DNA from: Stercorarius parasiticus
Taxonomy: Eukaryota > Chordata > Aves > Charadriiformes > Stercorariidae
Reading direction: 5' to 3'
Assembly (NCBI GenBank): GCA_013396915.1
Contig: VWZL01002042.1
Location: 666,765-730,764 of the forward strand
Length of the DNA stretch: 64,000 nucleotides
The position numbers were made by a program, and so were the translations under genes. The notes beneath the pieces were generated by a model. The model worked only from the letters and a program-made list of their open reading frames with translations. It made no database searches and was not told the DNA's origin. This document shows, one piece after another, positions 13,101 through 22,765 of this stretch. Position 1 is the stretch's first letter; each line of letters opens with the position of its first letter.

Positions 13101-16100
13101 NNNNNNNNNNNNNNNNNNNNNNNNNNNNNNNNNNNNNNNNNNNNNNNNNNNNNNNNNNNNNNNNNNNNNNNNNNNNNNNNNNNNNNNNNNNNNNNNNNNN
13201 NNNNNNNNNNNNNNNNNNNNNNNNNNNNNNNNNNNNNNNNNNNNNNNNNNNNNNNNNNNNNNNNNNNNNNNNNNNNNNNNNNNNNNNNNNNNNNNNNNNN
13301 NNNNNNNNNNNNNNNNNNNNNNNNNNNNNNNNNNNNNNNNNNNNNNNNNNNNNNNNNNNNNNNNNNNNNNNNNNNNNNNNNNNNNNNNNNNNNNNNNNNN
13401 NNNNNNNNNNNNNNNNNNNNNNNNNNNNNNNNNNNNNNNNNNNNNNNNNNNNNNNNNNNNNNNNNNNNNNNNNNNNNNNNNNNNNNNNNNNNNNNNNNNN
13501 NNNNNNNNNNNNNNNNNNNNNNNNNNNNNNNNNNNNNNNNNNNNNNNNNNNNNNNNNNNNNNNNNNNNNNNNNNNNNNNNNNNNNNNNNNNNNNNNNNNN
13601 NNNNNNNNNNNNNNNNNNNNNNNNNNNNNNNNNNNNNNNNNNNNNNNNNNNNNNNNNNNNNNNNNNNNNNNNNNNNNNNNNNNNNNNNNNNNNNNNNNNN
13701 NNNNNNNNNNNNNNNNNNNNNNNNNNNNNNNNNNNNNNNNNNNNNNNNNNNNNNNNNNNNNNNNNNNNNNNNNNNNNNNNNNNNNNNNNNNNNNNNNNNN
13801 NNNNNNNNNNNNNNNNNNNNNNNNNNNNNNNNNNNNNNNNNNNNNNNNNNNNNNNNNNNNNNNNNNNNNNNNNNNNNNNNNNNNNNNNNNNNNNNNNNNN
13901 NNNNNNNNNNNNNNNNNNNNNNNNNNNNNNNNNNNNNCCCCCCCTCTTTCCTAAGAGTGGGACGTGACAAATGTGCCTTCTCTTTGGGGTGTATTTTTAA
14001 ACGGAATAGCTCTTCGTTATGTGTGAAATAAGCTGAAACTGGAAAGGCATTTGCAAAACAGGTAGATTTTCCTGTGGTTTACCATGTGGTGAGATCAGGC
14101 ATTGTATTTTTTGCTTTCATTGAGCTGTTGTGTTAATTATCAATTTGCTGCTTATTTTGCTTCCCTGACATGAGAAAACAGTAGTTCTGGGTTCAGTGAG
14201 GATCCCAGGAAATACCCTGGAACCAGTGATCTCAGAACAAGCTACTTTAGTTTGAAAAAAGTGTAGCACCCGTGGTTCACAAAACGGTAATTTTTTTGGT
14301 TTCTCTCTTTTTTTGTGTTTTTTTTTCTTATTGCAGCAAATAAAGAGGTATGGCAGTTCAGAATTCCACAGACGTTTTACTGCTTTTGGCAGCCTTTGCT
14401 GACAGGCCTCCTTTCCCGAAGTTTTACGCAGACCCTGATAGAGAAAATGTTTATGGAGTTGAAGGAATGTTCTGACTCTTCAGAGCTCCGGTCTCAGTTC
14501 TTGATCAACTGGATTTCTGAGATCCTGACTGCCGTTGAGAGAGTAAACTCCGGTATGTCTGGACTTCCTGCCTGTAAAAAATGTAAGAATCTCTTCTGTA
14601 CTGGGAAAACTGGGAGAGTGCTGTGACCTTTAGATGGAAAGTGCAATAACCTAATTATTACATTTTGTCATGTGAACGTAGAGCTTTTCTTGTTGCATTT
14701 CTTACACTTTTCAACCTGCAGCTTATGTATGTCATGCATTTCTTCGCAAAAAATTGACATTGTTATTGGCAGCTTTGCTGCAGCCTCCTCAAGACAGAAA
14801 AAGCCAATCTCTTCCATGAAAGATCAGACCCTTAAGTGCTGTTTTTTCCAGATGTTAGTACTTGTAGGAAATAACAGTGGCAGATAACAAATGAAGGTGT
14901 TATGTGCAACCTAAGTTCCCAGTTCTTTCCTCACTTAACAGAAGCCTGCCTTTACAAGATACTTATATAGTCTTACTGTCCTTTTTTAATCCTATCGCAA
15001 GATTTGTCGTGCCTTCTAAACTTCCAGAAAAGTAATAAGTAATATTTTGTTTTCTGTTCCTAACTCCTAAGCATTGTTTAAATTGGCGAACTGTATGTTT
15101 CGCTCCAGAGAGAGGGGCACAAAAGAGCTTTAATTATTGGAAGCATGTCACAGGAATTCTGTTAACAGGACTTTCATACTGCGATAGAGTGTATCCTTGA
15201 GGAGGCTTCCAAATGGTTAATTTTGCCACCTCTTCCCTCCTCTCCCAGTCTGGCTCAGTCTGCACCAAGATTTTGCCAGTATCTGTGGCAGTCATGGATT
15301 CACGTCTGATGCTTTCAGTCGGAGCTGAGCGTGTCTGTTATATACCAAGATCCCTGCATGGTAGCAGTTCCCAGCTGTTAAGACTACTCATTGCAGTGCT
15401 ATTTGGAATGATCTCGGGTCCCCGCAGCAGTGTACTGCATTTATTTGGGACAATACTGTACAAATGCATCTTGTGGCTTTTCCTGTCTGGGGTGGCATGC
15501 ACATAACCAGCTCGGGAACATCTGCACCTCACCATGGTCATGTCTTGTGGAGCTAACCTAGCTGTCGGTGCGTTGGCAAGTCCCTTGTAACAGCCTTGGT
15601 GTTATTTGGTCAGTGCATCTGGTCTTGGACTTGGATTGGAATGCCAGCTTATTTGATGATGAGTATTCCAGTAAAAATGCAAAGGGCGTATTTTTAATGA
15701 GTTTTGAGCACCTTATTGTTTTCGTTATCTTCTTTGAAGGGAGTAAAACCCAAGAGTGTAACAAGCAGGTGCCTGTGAAAGAGCTGTTCCTCCACAAAGT
15801 TCCTCTGCAATGGATAAGACTGACTAATAATTGCTTGGAAGCTCCCTGCTGGGCAACCCCACACCTTCTAGAACTGTAAGTTTGATCCTGTGACCTAGAA
15901 AAGGGACAGCAAACAGTGCTCTGTAACAGCCTTGACCTGCTCCCTTGTGATACGCTGAGTTACAGCCGCGTTCCCTTCCTTTCCTTTGCATCTAGTAGAA
16001 ATTGTGGCAGGTGCATATAAAGCCCTGCTTGTTGCTGCTCATTTCCCCATTGAGAAGAAGGAGGAGAAATTAAAAGCAGAAATTGTCTAGGGAGGTACTA

Positions 16101-19100
16101 AAGAACCAACCCGGTCAGAAGAAAAGTGACTTGGTAGCAGAGATGTGGCTGCTTATACAGGTGGTACGAATATAGCACAGGTGGTAACTTTTTCACGTGA
16201 AAACTGCAAAGCAGGAATTCAGTTAAAGTCCTTAATTGTAATCACAAAAAGGGAGTATTTCAGCATCCATCCACCAGGAAATAATCAGATTGGCCTGTTA
16301 GAGGAGCGCTGTGAGCGAGCTGTCCTGGAGAAAACTCACGCTTAAAAGGTTGCTCAGCTTGATAGCCTTCATCTGGAATCTCTTTTGCTCTTCAGATTTT
16401 TACATTGCCCTTTTCCTTTCTAGGATCCTCTCAATCATGAGACCTCGCTTGCCACGTACTTCGCGGAAGAACCTTCTCTATCTCGCTTATGTTTACACAG
16501 AAGGAGGTGACCCTTTGTCCAGTCCAGGCCTCTCTTCAGACTGCAGTGAACAGCCAATTTACACAATAGAGAGCTTACAGTGGAGGTCCAGGCAAGAAAA
16601 TCAAGTTAAAAATCAAGGGCAGACTGTCGAGAAACAAGATGATGTGCTGGAGAGAGATGATGGTGTAGAGGAGGTGGAGGAGGAGGAAGAAGAGATGGTA
16701 ACTGAAACTAATCCTTTGGAGGAAGGACTTGCTCATTCTGGTAACGCAGTGGCTATTGCTGAGAAAAGGGCAGCACTGAAAGGATCCGCCTGGCAGATCA
16801 CTGCAGGTAAAAAATAACTTTGTAAGACTTCGACAGTCTTTGTCACTGGCAAATGTTAATTGACGTGCAAAGGTATCTCAGCCCTCTGGGCCTGGCCAGA
16901 ATTGAAGTGTGCTTCAAAATCATCTAAATGCCAAATCGCTGAAAACTGGGTTTTTTTCCAGTCTTCTGTTTATGTGCAGGAGTCATCTCTCTCAAACTCT
17001 TAAAATACTGTGAGTGCTTTTTTCCAGGAGCGTGTTGTTACTGCCTCATTAGATTTTTTTATCAGGCTTTTCCAAACTGTTTAAAACTTCAATATATCCA
17101 ATTGATGGGGCAGCATGTATGCCAACTCTGAACGGCAAAGGAAATATGAATGCTTCTTGAACTTCTGTTTGTCAGATTGGGGGTATTTGAAAGCACAGCT
17201 TGGCTGTGCTGGAAAGCACTAATCATATGCTCCTAAGTTCTGTGCTCCGGGAAAATTGCTGTTATGACATGGTGGCAAGCAAAAGAAAGGAGCAAGGCAA
17301 GTTTTTAGAGGGAATAAACAGTACATCCAGTGTTTTGTTAGCTTTACTATGGTAGCTGTACTTTCTCGTTGGGGTCAGGGGTTCTGTAGCTAAGAAGAGT
17401 GATTTATGGGGGGACTTGGACACAGGAGGAGGAGGTTGGTGGAAGGGGGTTGGAGGGAAAGCGATACTTAAAGGAAGGCGAAGAAAAGCAGCCATTAGAA
17501 GATAATGAACTCCTGCACCTCACTCACATGGAAGTTTTCGCAAGTCAAAAAAAAAAAAAAACCAAAAAAACCCCAAAGAGATCTGCTTACGCAGCTTGGC
17601 TTAGTTATGCTGATGTGAACAGCTTGTTAGAGCTGCACGTTTTGAGAATGGAAGCAAAATTGTCTTCTGCTTCAGATCAAGCAAAGCTTTCACTGAAGGA
17701 ATGCACATTGTGTCCTGAACCACCTAATTTTTGTGAAGATTCTGTTTATGTGATTGTGGATAAACGTAATTTCTGTTTGCATAACATCTGTGTAGCTGCT
17801 CCTTAAACAATATGAACTATAGACAGTACATCTGTACAAACTCGTGACAACATGTGGGATATCAACTATTTACTAGGTTGTTCCCGAAAGAGGGGGCTTA
17901 GTCTGTTAAATATATATCATGGTAATTTGCCTTACAGCTGTGTTGGATGTTACCAAATGCTATTTCTGCCGCTTTTTTAATAGTAAAATTGTAGCACTTG
18001 GAAAGTACTATCCTGTGTCAAGACCTATTGTTCTTCTAAATGCCCAAGAACAGTATAAAAGGAAAAACGAATAAGTCTGCTGGTTCTTTAGGGCAATGCT
18101 TGGATTTCTGAGCAGATACCAGGTACATAAAACAAATCTGTTTCAGGCAAAGAGGAGGAAACGGCCAAGTGTACGTGATTAGCAGGGATCTTAGATAGTC
18201 TGTGTAATTATTGCTGGCTCTCTGGAGTGGAGTGCCGTATCTTCTGAATATTGTCTCCTGGTCTTCGCTGAACTGCTAGTAAGCATTCCAGAAATAAATG
18301 TTCTGGTGTCAAAAAAGCACATAGGCTTAAGAAATCTTATTGTCAAAACAATGACACATAATAATTTGTATCTTTCATTTGGTAGGATGTGAAGTAATAA
18401 TGAAACGTAAAAGGGGATTTCCCTATTGGGAACTGCCTTTGAAATTCTGACACCACAATGTAAAGGAATGGGCTCGCTGATGTTATCAGTTGTGACGGAT
18501 GGTTTCCCCTTGCGCAGTTTCTGGCCCCCATTGGAAGCCAAATCTAACAAATGTGAAGTCATGGAGAGGGAGCAGCAATAGGTGCTCGTAAAAACAAATA
18601 GCAGAGTTTCCAAGGCATTGTCATATTCTTTTTCTTTGCCATCTCATGCCAGCCCACCTGTCTGTCCAGAATTGTTCTATTGGTTAATTAGGCTTCCCCA
18701 GCCTTACACTCTTCTACTTTCGTGGCTTCAGTTCTTCTTTAGTCACCGTTGCACTGGTTTTTAAAGTTAACAACTGTGAGTCAATGTGTATGTTTCAAAC
18801 GAAAGTATGCTTGAAAGAGGAAGGTAAATATGGAGGGTTGCTCTAAAATACTGTGGGATTTCTTTTAATGGACATCATCTCACAGTGGTTTGGACAAGCT
18901 GCACTGCGTAGACTGTGTAGACATGACTCCAGATGTGTCCCTGTTGTCTCACATACTCCAGTGACCTTCTTTTGAAGAGATAGTAAGGTTAGAAATAAAA
19001 TTAGTTAAGTTAAAACTATAGTTCAGACTTACTTTTGCCGTGTACCTGAGATGGTTCATTTTTGCTGAATGGCAGGGTTGCGTGAGACAATATTTGTGGG

Positions 19101-19560
19101 CTTGGGGGGCATCTTGTTTTTTTGAAAATCTGCCTTGGGATCTCAGACTTCTCATTTATGTACTGTTTTTACCCAGATGAAATACGATGGAAAGACTTTC
19201 CTCTTGGGAGACTCCCAGGTCAGACAGATGACCCTGATGCTCTCATGTTGGATAATTATTCCACGATGTCCCTGCTTGATCAGCCAGTGAGAGATGAGTG
19301 GAAGTCTCCCAATGCAACGTGAGTAATGGTGTGGGCAGGACTTTGCCCCTGAACCATGAAATGCATTTTTCACTCCGCGCCTTGTACAATACGATGTGAA
19401 CAATTAAGGATGAGATGTCCTTCTTACTTCTGTTTGACTCAATAGTTTGACCCAAATAGCTACTACTATCTCTAATATTTACTGACTGCGCTTCTCATGG
19501 ATTTTTTCAAGTGATGTGTGTGTTTGGAAGGACCTCTGCAGTGCTGGTGTAATAGCGTAA
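940..19560 (+). CDS. LAS1L: LAS1L, pre-rRNA processing endoribonuclease (partial gene, exon series)
   Basis: LAS1L is the HEPN-family endoribonuclease that cleaves ITS2 during 60S ribosome maturation. It works with the kinase NOL9 and associates with the PELP1-TEX10-WDR18-SENP3 complex in the nucleolus and nucleoplasm (family knowledge). I recognise it from VLDWLRKTYWSRQL, DGFLIPKMDCLKMLNIQYE, FWQPLLTGLLSRSFTQ, LEAPCWATPHLL and [14 protein letters not shown], which match recalled human LAS1L in the same order. Eight exons totalling 1318 bases join without a phase conflict. The N-terminal HEPN domain, with its RxxxxH catalytic motif, must be in exons before this window, because none lies in 1-939. 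Two acidic linkers are present (first and seventh exon). The C-terminal FPLGRLPG segment corresponds to the conserved Las1 tail that in fungi contacts Grc3/NOL9. Listed span includes the tentative last exon. The gene identity is firm; the 3' terminus is not. Confidence 0.95.
1138..3056 (+). other. LAS1L intron
   Basis: Non-coding spacer between two firm exons. It contains one ambiguous base (n at 1612) in an A-run and no repeat I recognise. Confidence 0.8.
3057..3103 (+). CDS. LAS1L: LAS1L 47-bp small exon
   Basis: Acceptor atttctag ends at 3056 and donor gtaagt starts at 3104. The phase joins to the previous exon as KEFH-EKVRDVLVSYKNEQFR. This matches the human ...RARELLVSYEEEQF... segment in the same position. 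It is short enough to be missed by ORF-based calling. Confidence 0.92.
3104..5767 (+). other. LAS1L intron
   Basis: Non-coding spacer. The open frame at about 3652-4005 has no recognisable domain and no consistent splice sites, so I treat it as chance. Confidence 0.8.
5768..5877 (+). CDS. LAS1L: LAS1L exon (VMQSVQSVSKSQERWF...)
   Basis: Acceptor ccttcactcag ends at 5767 and donor gtaaat starts at 5878. The 110 bases enter at phase 0 and leave two bases (AG) that complete Arg in the next exon. The reading is VMQSVQSVSKSQERWFDPSS then EVDWILAQIKDLMQEN. It occupies the place of the human segment between EEQF and [14 protein letters not shown], where primary sequence is only loosely conserved. 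Frame continuity supports it more than identity does. Confidence 0.88.
5878..10339 (+). other. LAS1L intron with CR1 fragment and a TG microsatellite
   Basis: Largest firmly bounded intron seen here (4.46 kb). It holds a CR1 3' fragment at about 8060-8146 and a short (TG)n run at about 7739-7754. Open frames such as 7513-7971 lack any recognisable similarity. Confidence 0.8.
8060..8146 (+). repeat. CR1 LINE 3' end, sense orientation, with 17-bp tandem duplication
   Basis: The wording ttggaccagatgatcct...actcccaacctgatattctatga is the standard CR1 3' end. The 17-bp unit CAGATGATCCTTGAGGT occurs twice head to tail inside it, from about 8086 to 8119, an internal slippage not typical of the family. 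Confidence 0.85.
10340..10425 (+). CDS. LAS1L: LAS1L exon (EAVAEALLSDGFLIP...)
   Basis: Acceptor ttgctctag ends at 10339 and donor gttagt starts at 10426. The first base completes Arg from the previous exon, then the exon reads EAVAEALLSDGFLIPKMDCL and KMLNIQYE. Human LAS1L has [29 protein letters not shown] here. It exits with one base (G). The 1.9-kb intron that follows carries the solo LTR. Confidence 0.95.
11534..11630 (+). repeat. three imperfect ~35-bp tandem repeats in the LTR
   Basis: CCTGGGAAGATT begins at 11534, 11568 and 11604. The first two are followed by a version of cctaagaaagaaga and the third is degenerate. The spacing is 34 then 36 bp. They lie downstream of the TATA-like box, in the presumed R/U5 part. 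Confidence 0.8.
11706..11796 (+). repeat. 20-bp tandem repeat (TTAGAATTGTTAAGTAAC) in the LTR
   Basis: TTAGAATTGTTAAGTAAC occurs at 11706 and 11726 with a 20-bp period. A partial third copy of its core, ttgttaagtaac, lies at about 11783. It is internal to the solo LTR. Confidence 0.8.
11968..13026. repeat. assembly-duplicated block, copy 1
   Basis: 1059 bp identical to 13938-14996 except a at 12033 versus g at 14003. It begins in the poly-C run near the LTR 3' end, includes a LAS1L exon and flanking introns, and ends at cctatc directly before the N gap. Confidence 0.9.
12367..12582 (+). CDS. LAS1L: LAS1L exon, first copy (FWQPLLTGLLSRSFTQ...)
   Basis: Acceptor ttattgcag ends at 12366 and donor gtatgt starts at 12583. 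The 216-bp exon enters and leaves at the same phase: two bases, 71 codons, one base. It reads ANKEVWQFRIPQTFYCFWQP then LLTGLLSRSFTQTLIEKMFM and onward to ERVNS. This matches the human [25 protein letters not shown] region. An identical copy lies at 14337-14552 inside a repeated assembly block, so only one should be counted in the transcript. Confidence 0.93.
13027..13937. other. assembly gap (911 N)
   Basis: A run of Ns lying between the two copies of the repeated block. Because the flanking contigs overlap by 1059 bp, the gap may represent no missing sequence at all. Confidence 0.95.
13938..14996. repeat. assembly-duplicated block, copy 2
   Basis: It starts with seven of the eight Cs of the poly-C run and carries only the last 32 bp of the LTR plus the downstream AATGT. 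Beyond 14996 the sequence continues into unique intron (gcaagatttgtcg), so this copy is the one physically joined to the rest of LAS1L. Confidence 0.9.
14337..14552 (+). CDS. LAS1L: LAS1L exon, second assembly copy (probably artefactual)
   Basis: Every base of this exon and its splice sites matches 12367-12582 at an offset of 1970. It sits in the second copy of a 1059-bp block separated from the first by 911 Ns. The exon is phase-symmetric (216 bp), so a gene predictor could splice both copies in and still keep the frame, giving a spurious 72-residue internal duplication. I regard it as a haplotype-induced false duplication. A true recent exon duplication cannot be excluded from sequence alone. 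Confidence 0.75.
14997..15739 (+). other. LAS1L intron remainder
   Basis: Unique intron sequence between the duplicated block and the next exon. I see no recognisable element in it. Confidence 0.75.
15740..15875 (+). CDS. LAS1L: LAS1L exon (LEAPCWATPHLLEL)
   Basis: The acceptor has a pyrimidine-rich tract and tttgaag ending at 15739. The donor is gtaagt at 15876. After completing Gly, the exon reads SKTQECNKQVPVKELFLHKV then PLQWIRLTNNCLEAPCWATP and HLLE. The human counterpart carries [24 protein letters not shown]. It exits with two bases (CT) that complete Leu in the next exon. Confidence 0.93.
15876..16423 (+). other. LAS1L intron
   Basis: A 548-bp intron bounded by gtaagt and ctttctag. 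Nothing else is recognised in it. Confidence 0.85.
16424..16806 (+). CDS. LAS1L: LAS1L large exon with Glu-rich linker
   Basis: Acceptor ttttcctttctag ends at 16423 and donor gtaaaa starts at 16807. The reading is ILSIMRPRLPRTSRKNLLYL then AYVYTEGGD. A low-complexity acidic linker with GVEEVEEEEEEMVTE follows, then EKRAALKGSAWQITA. The human protein has the same order: KLLRICSIYTQSGEN, a long Glu/Asp run, then QKRGALQGSAWQVSS. The acidic linker is probably disordered and shorter here than in human. Confidence 0.95.
16807..19176 (+). other. LAS1L intron
   Basis: A 2.37-kb intron with an A-run near 17549-17570. The minus-strand open frame at 18191-18613 shows no family resemblance and no splice context. 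Confidence 0.8.
19177..19318 (+). CDS. LAS1L: LAS1L exon with conserved C-terminal tail [13 protein letters not shown]
   Basis: Acceptor tgtttttacccag ends at 19176 and donor gtgagt starts at 19319. The phase join gives [27 protein letters not shown], then a segment ending MSLLDQPVRDEWKSPNA plus two bases of Thr. Human LAS1L has [22 protein letters not shown] and MYLLDQPV here. If the donor were not used, translation would stop at once at the tga at 19320-19322. Confidence 0.95.
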
Positions 19561-19780
19561 CAGTTTGCTCTTCAGACTGTGCTGACAGCTTTCTGTGTTG
19601 GCTGATGCTGTTCGTAAGATACAATCTGCTGACCCTTAGAGTTACTAACCTGGAAGTGCAAAATTCTTAAAGCAAGCTACTGAGAGCTGGTGCAGAATCT
19701 GCCAGGTGATACTACTGGGATGAGTGACTTCAATGGGAACAACTGTGGCCTTGCAAATAAAGCGTTCAGGACTAGAAGCC
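19512..19780 (+). CDS. LAS1L: candidate LAS1L terminal exon, stop at 19558-19560, plus short 3' UTR
   Basis: A good acceptor lies 193 bp after the last firm donor: a branch-like tactgac near 19480, a pyrimidine tract and ttttttcaag ending at 19511. Joining there gives Thr then DVCVWKDLCSAGVIA and a taa at 19558-19560. A poly(A) signal aataaa follows at 19756-19761. The deduced tail does not resemble the human C-terminus, so this rests only on splice and poly(A) signals. The real last exon could lie further downstream. Confidence 0.35.
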
Positions 19781-22690
19781 TTGGAAGTCATTTAGCCTCC
19801 CCCAGTGTCCGTTTTCTCAGACTGCCTCATCTTGTATAGGGAGGAGGAGTCATTCTAAAATGCGCCGTGGTTTGCTGAAGCATTTTGTGGTGCATTAGTG
19901 GGAAAGCCTGAAGGTGAGGAGAGAAGGTAGCCATAGGAGGTGGCTGACTGCAGATTACTTCTCTAACACCTGAGGAAGGAATTGCCTGTACATAACTGGG
20001 GTGGTGAATATGCTGAGAGTTTCTCATCAGTGAATGTAAACGTGTCTCTCTTCTGTATGCTTGAAACACAGACTATAGTCCATTTCCCGAGTAAGGTCTA
20101 TGTCACTACAGTCGCAGTTATTCATCCAATGGTTAACCCAACCTAGGACAAACTCTTCTCCTCACCCTCCCCCACTGCAACAGGGAGCTCTTCCTGCTTG
20201 TTTGCGCTGCGTTAGTCTGACAGTATGCTTGCATAGGTGGTGGACGCGGTCAGGCAGGAGTTATTGCTACCTGTATTGCTGTGACAACTCACCAGTATCT
20301 CAGGAAGTTACCTCATGAAGCTCTCACGGTCATCCTTTGAAGCTGAAAGAATATACTCAACACTTTCTTCTCTGCGTTTGTCTCCTTCATCTTTTCCCGT
20401 CATCGAGTCCGAGAGCTTTTATTTGTAATTACCGCTGTTCTCATTCCCTTCTGGGAATGTACTTTTGTTTTGCACTCCTTGGGTCTTTTGCGCTATCTGA
20501 AAGCTGCATGCAGTGTCGTAATTGGCAATCAAAAATGTGATTTCCATGGTATCCTTTGAGGAAGCCAGCTTGTAATCTTACCATCTTCACTCCTCCTGCT
20601 CTTTCTAAAAGAAACCATTGCAAGGATTATGAGATACTGCTGCTTAGGAGTTTGGAAGCTACTAGCACAGCCTCAGCAGGCTTGAAAACTCCGTTTCTAT
20701 GAACTGGGGCTCTGATCCTCAGCCACGGTATGATGGTGTTGCCCAGTGACCTTTTCAGAGCTGCAGCTGGTAATTTAAGCTGCAGATCTGACCTCAGTAA
20801 AGAAACAGAGGTTGTCATGGAAATAACGGTAGCATTCTGTAAAGCTTTAGTTAGATCACCTCTGTTACTAAATGGATCTTACCCAGTTAAACTATCCCAT
20901 TGAAGACATTTTAATAGGGTCATTATTTCACCCTTTGAAGTCAAAGGAACTTGATTGCTGTAAACTGTCAAATCAATTTCATCACACACAAAACAGGAGA
21001 TGCGATGATATGTATTTTCAGAATATAAATGAGTGGCATTTATTTTCTTAAACACTTGATGGGATAACTTTGTAATCAGTGATTCTTTCCTTGTAGTAGA
21101 TGGGTGCAATCCGATAGCTTCCAAAAAACATGAATAAGTGGTAGTCGTGCAGCCTGGGGTGTTGCATTGGGAAGATGTGCTCTTGCATGTATTTATATTT
21201 TCACATATTCAGAGTTGTCTTCAGATTAGCTTCGAGTTCCAAACCTTCCAAGGAGCAAAGTTTCCATTCTTCTCCATCTTCTTGGTCATCCTCCTTGGGA
21301 CTAGTCTGCTCTTTTGTCAGCTCAGGCCTGCTGAGAGGATATTGTTTCTGCTTGATTCGTCCAATCGAAATGTAAAATTAGCATCTTGGAGATGGCTAGG
21401 TAAGCAAAAAAAACCTATCCTTTCCTACTGCTCCTCTTTCTGACGGTCCAAATACTTAGTTAAGTCCTTGGTTCCAACACTTGGAGAGACAGGATCAAAC
21501 CTGCCTCTCTCTATAAGAGAGGTTAAACGAGTTATCCGTTCTGAGTCCTCTCAAATGATGTTAATCACTGACAAGACCTGTGCTTTGAGCACTGCATGAG
21601 TTTCCTTTCAGACTGTGAAGAGAGCAGGTAACTAGTTGTCTTCTGATCATTTATCATCCCAAAAAGAAGGGTAAATCTATACTAGGTACAAAAACCCGCT
21701 TTGAATCAGCACAAGGGCCCTTTGGTGTCAGCCAGCCATGAATCATGTTTCTTGCAACACGTTCCATGTTGGGAATAAGGCAAATTCCTGGAATTTGCAG
21801 ATCTACTTCCGGTCTGCAGAGCCTCAGCACTCCCACTGTAGTCACAAATGATAGAATACTTGATCTCGGAGACTTTAAACGTAAAGCTCTTTGACTTGAC
21901 ATTTAGGTAGGTGAGATCACTGGTAAGAATAAGGAGCTGCAGCAGAATTCTAATTGGCTCCAGTAATCAGTACCATTTGGCGTGTAGTCAGCAGGCTCTG
22001 ACAAGAGGTGGGTGGGGGTTTCTTAATGTGATCCTCATTGGCTCAGTTGATTTTTCTGTGCACGGTAGCTGGAATCATCATTACGGAGGCTGTAACGAAG
22101 CGTATGCGGAGTAGCGTGATTCACTGTTCTGGCTGGTTTGTAAGCTGCTACTTGAAACCAGCTGTAACATGTGCCCTTTTTGACTTGGGTATTGTAGGCT
22201 TCGGGTGTTCTATAATCCCAGTATATTTCTTGGAGTGGTTTCTAGAGTAACAGGAATTAAAGATCACCTAACGATTTCAGGTTCTGCTCTACAAGCCAAG
22301 GAATTCCTCTTGATATAAACTTTATAACATACCACTGATGTAGATGTTAAAGGAGCTAGAACTTGGCCATGCTGAAGTTTGCTGTCTGAATATCCACAGC
22401 ACATATTACTGAATTCACTTGTTAATAAAAAAAAATCACTAAAATTACTAATAAATAGGGGATTTTGTCATTTTGCTTTGGACAGCAACAAGATCTTTGC
22501 TAGTGTCAAGCAGGAGTTAAAGTGAGTGCTAGTATTGAAGTGTGATTACTTACAGCTTTACTCTGAGTGCGGAAACATCTCTGTTAAATTAAGTTTAGAA
22601 TAGAATTCAGAATATAAAGTTTTGGTTGAATTATCATGGAATATAAGTCATCTCGCGTGCATCTCTGTTCCATTCCAAGTATCATGATAC
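19781..22690. other. intergenic or possible distal LAS1L 3' region, no gene recognised
   Basis: Unique-looking sequence without repeats or coding similarity that I can identify. If the candidate LAS1L terminal exon is wrong, the true one could be in this stretch. Confidence 0.5.
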
Positions 22691-22765
22691 AATCATAGAA
22701 TAGCCCAGGCTGGAAAGGACCTCGAAAGATCATCTGGTCCGACCTTCCATGGGAAAGGAGCCTAG
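22691..22765 (-). repeat. CR1 LINE 3' end fragment, antisense
   Basis: The text aatcatagaatagcccaggc, then tggaaaggacctcgaaagat and catctggtcc, is the reverse complement of a CR1 3' terminus. Only about 75 bp are kept. Confidence 0.85.

Noticed and set aside
12934..14031. Long open frames on both strands made mostly of unknown residues
   Set aside because: They only exist because they read through the 911-N gap. The real flanking residues show no coding similarity in that frame.
14337..14552. A genuine tandem exon duplication in LAS1L
   Set aside because: The whole 1059-bp block, introns included, is repeated with one mismatch across a gap, which fits haplotype duplication better. The human protein has a single such segment.
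18191..18613. 140-codon minus-strand open frame
   Set aside because: No similarity recognised, inside a LAS1L intron; its length is unremarkable for 64 kb in six frames.
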